Source of the DNA: [Clostridium] polysaccharolyticum
GTDB lineage: Bacteria; Bacillota; Clostridia; Lachnospirales; Lachnospiraceae
Reading direction: 5' to 3'
Assembly: GCF_900111595.1 (NCBI RefSeq)
Contig: NZ_FOHN01000013.1
Location: 20,147 to 84,146, forward strand
Length of the DNA stretch: 64,000 bases
The translations under genes and the position numbers were made by a program. This document shows positions 63,784 through 64,000 of this stretch, one piece after another. The notes under the pieces were generated by a model, which had not been told where the DNA came from, did not search any database, and worked only from the letters and a program-made list of their open reading frames with translations. The first letter of the stretch is position 1, and every line of letters starts with the position of its first letter.

Positions 63784-64000
63784 CTCCTTGCTGACGCGGT
63801 AATGTCGAGAGAAACAGGCCGTACAGCAAGGAGAATTTATGAGAACTTTGATAATTAAATAGTGAAACAACCTTGAAAATTCAGAGAATAAATCTGTTCC
63901 AAGACTTTGGTTTTGGAATGCGAACAGCATCTGAGAAGATGCACCTGTATAGTAAATGAATTCTGGAAACAAAAAGCCAAGCTTTTCGTTCTGGAAGGAT
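63781..64000 (+). ncRNA. 16S rRNA operon leader (16S starts beyond the window)
   Basis: A 14-bp perfect stem (63781-63794 with 63825-63838) opens the transcript, then small hairpins (TTCCAA...TTGGAA near 63897-63918, GCATCT/AGATGC near 63928-63943) and a run typical of Lachnospiraceae 16S leaders up to the window end. No 16S sequence itself is present; the call rests on recall of such leaders. Confidence 0.6.

Noticed and set aside
1..64000. CRISPR arrays, transposases and prophage genes
   Set aside because: No regularly spaced repeats, no transposase, integrase or phage structural gene was seen.

Overview
The window reads as a chromosome segment of a low-GC, flagellated, spore-forming anaerobe of the Lachnospiraceae (Clostridia) type. 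The evidence is AT-rich codon use, strong AGGAGG-like ribosome sites, U-tailed hairpin terminators, sporulation genes (YyaC, BofA), a flagellin with FliS, a Gram-positive-type Tad pilus locus and a hexuronate pathway. This assignment is inferred from gene content; no 16S gene lies inside the window, although a rRNA operon leader starts at its right edge. Many starts were moved from the longest reading frame to the ATG, GTG or TTG that has a ribosome site.

Region by region: 1-3.1 kb holds thioredoxin and a three-gene phospholipid cluster (CarS-like CDP-lipid synthase, PssA, MFS carrier). 3.1-8.9 kb is the hexuronate operon uxuA-uxuB-uxaC-kdgA, with a divergent AraC-type regulator; KDG kinase is not in the window. 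9.0-12.3 kb is a very AT-rich minus-strand island of five genes behind a consensus promoter: a secreted protein of unknown family, a VanZ-like membrane protein, two overlapping FtsX-like permeases and an ABC ATPase. It is the best candidate here for an undescribed export, immunity or envelope system. 12.5-14.4 kb carries an XRE regulator and an AI-2E-family transporter. A tRNA-Lys(CTT) at 14.57 kb is followed by an overlapping Dam-type methyltransferase and a PD-(D/E)XK nuclease-like gene, a probable type II restriction-modification pair.

17-30.5 kb is mostly core metabolism: a cobalamin adenosyltransferase, a decayed stretch, transketolase, a small alarmone synthetase, a secreted InlB/Big2 repeat protein, an S1-domain protein, a NUDIX-GH13 fusion followed by glycogen branching enzyme glgB, acetyltransferases and dtd. 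30.6-35.6 kb is a flagellar filament cluster (a large FliK-like protein, flagellin, FliS). 35.7-36.4 kb carries divergent yaaL and bofA, which in Bacillus sit beside recR.

36.4-47.5 kb is the Tad pilus operon in the order prepilin peptidase, TadZ, TadA, TadB, TadC, Flp pilin, a large pseudopilin-like protein, TadE-like proteins and an FHA protein, followed by a rhomboid protease. Notable points are a prepilin peptidase that appears to need a non-canonical ATT start, a TadC with a large extracellular insert, a 135-nt inverted-repeat element inside the operon and a frameshifted TadE-like gene. 47.5-64 kb holds housekeeping genes (flavodoxin-SCP2 fusion, hinT, murG, mtnN, pgi, an M15 peptidase, a PTS IIC-like protein, pfk, dnaX-ebfC-recR, yyaC), then a LysM protein with a G9 tract, a DUF5711-like protein and CvpA, and finally a strong promoter and leader for an rRNA operon.
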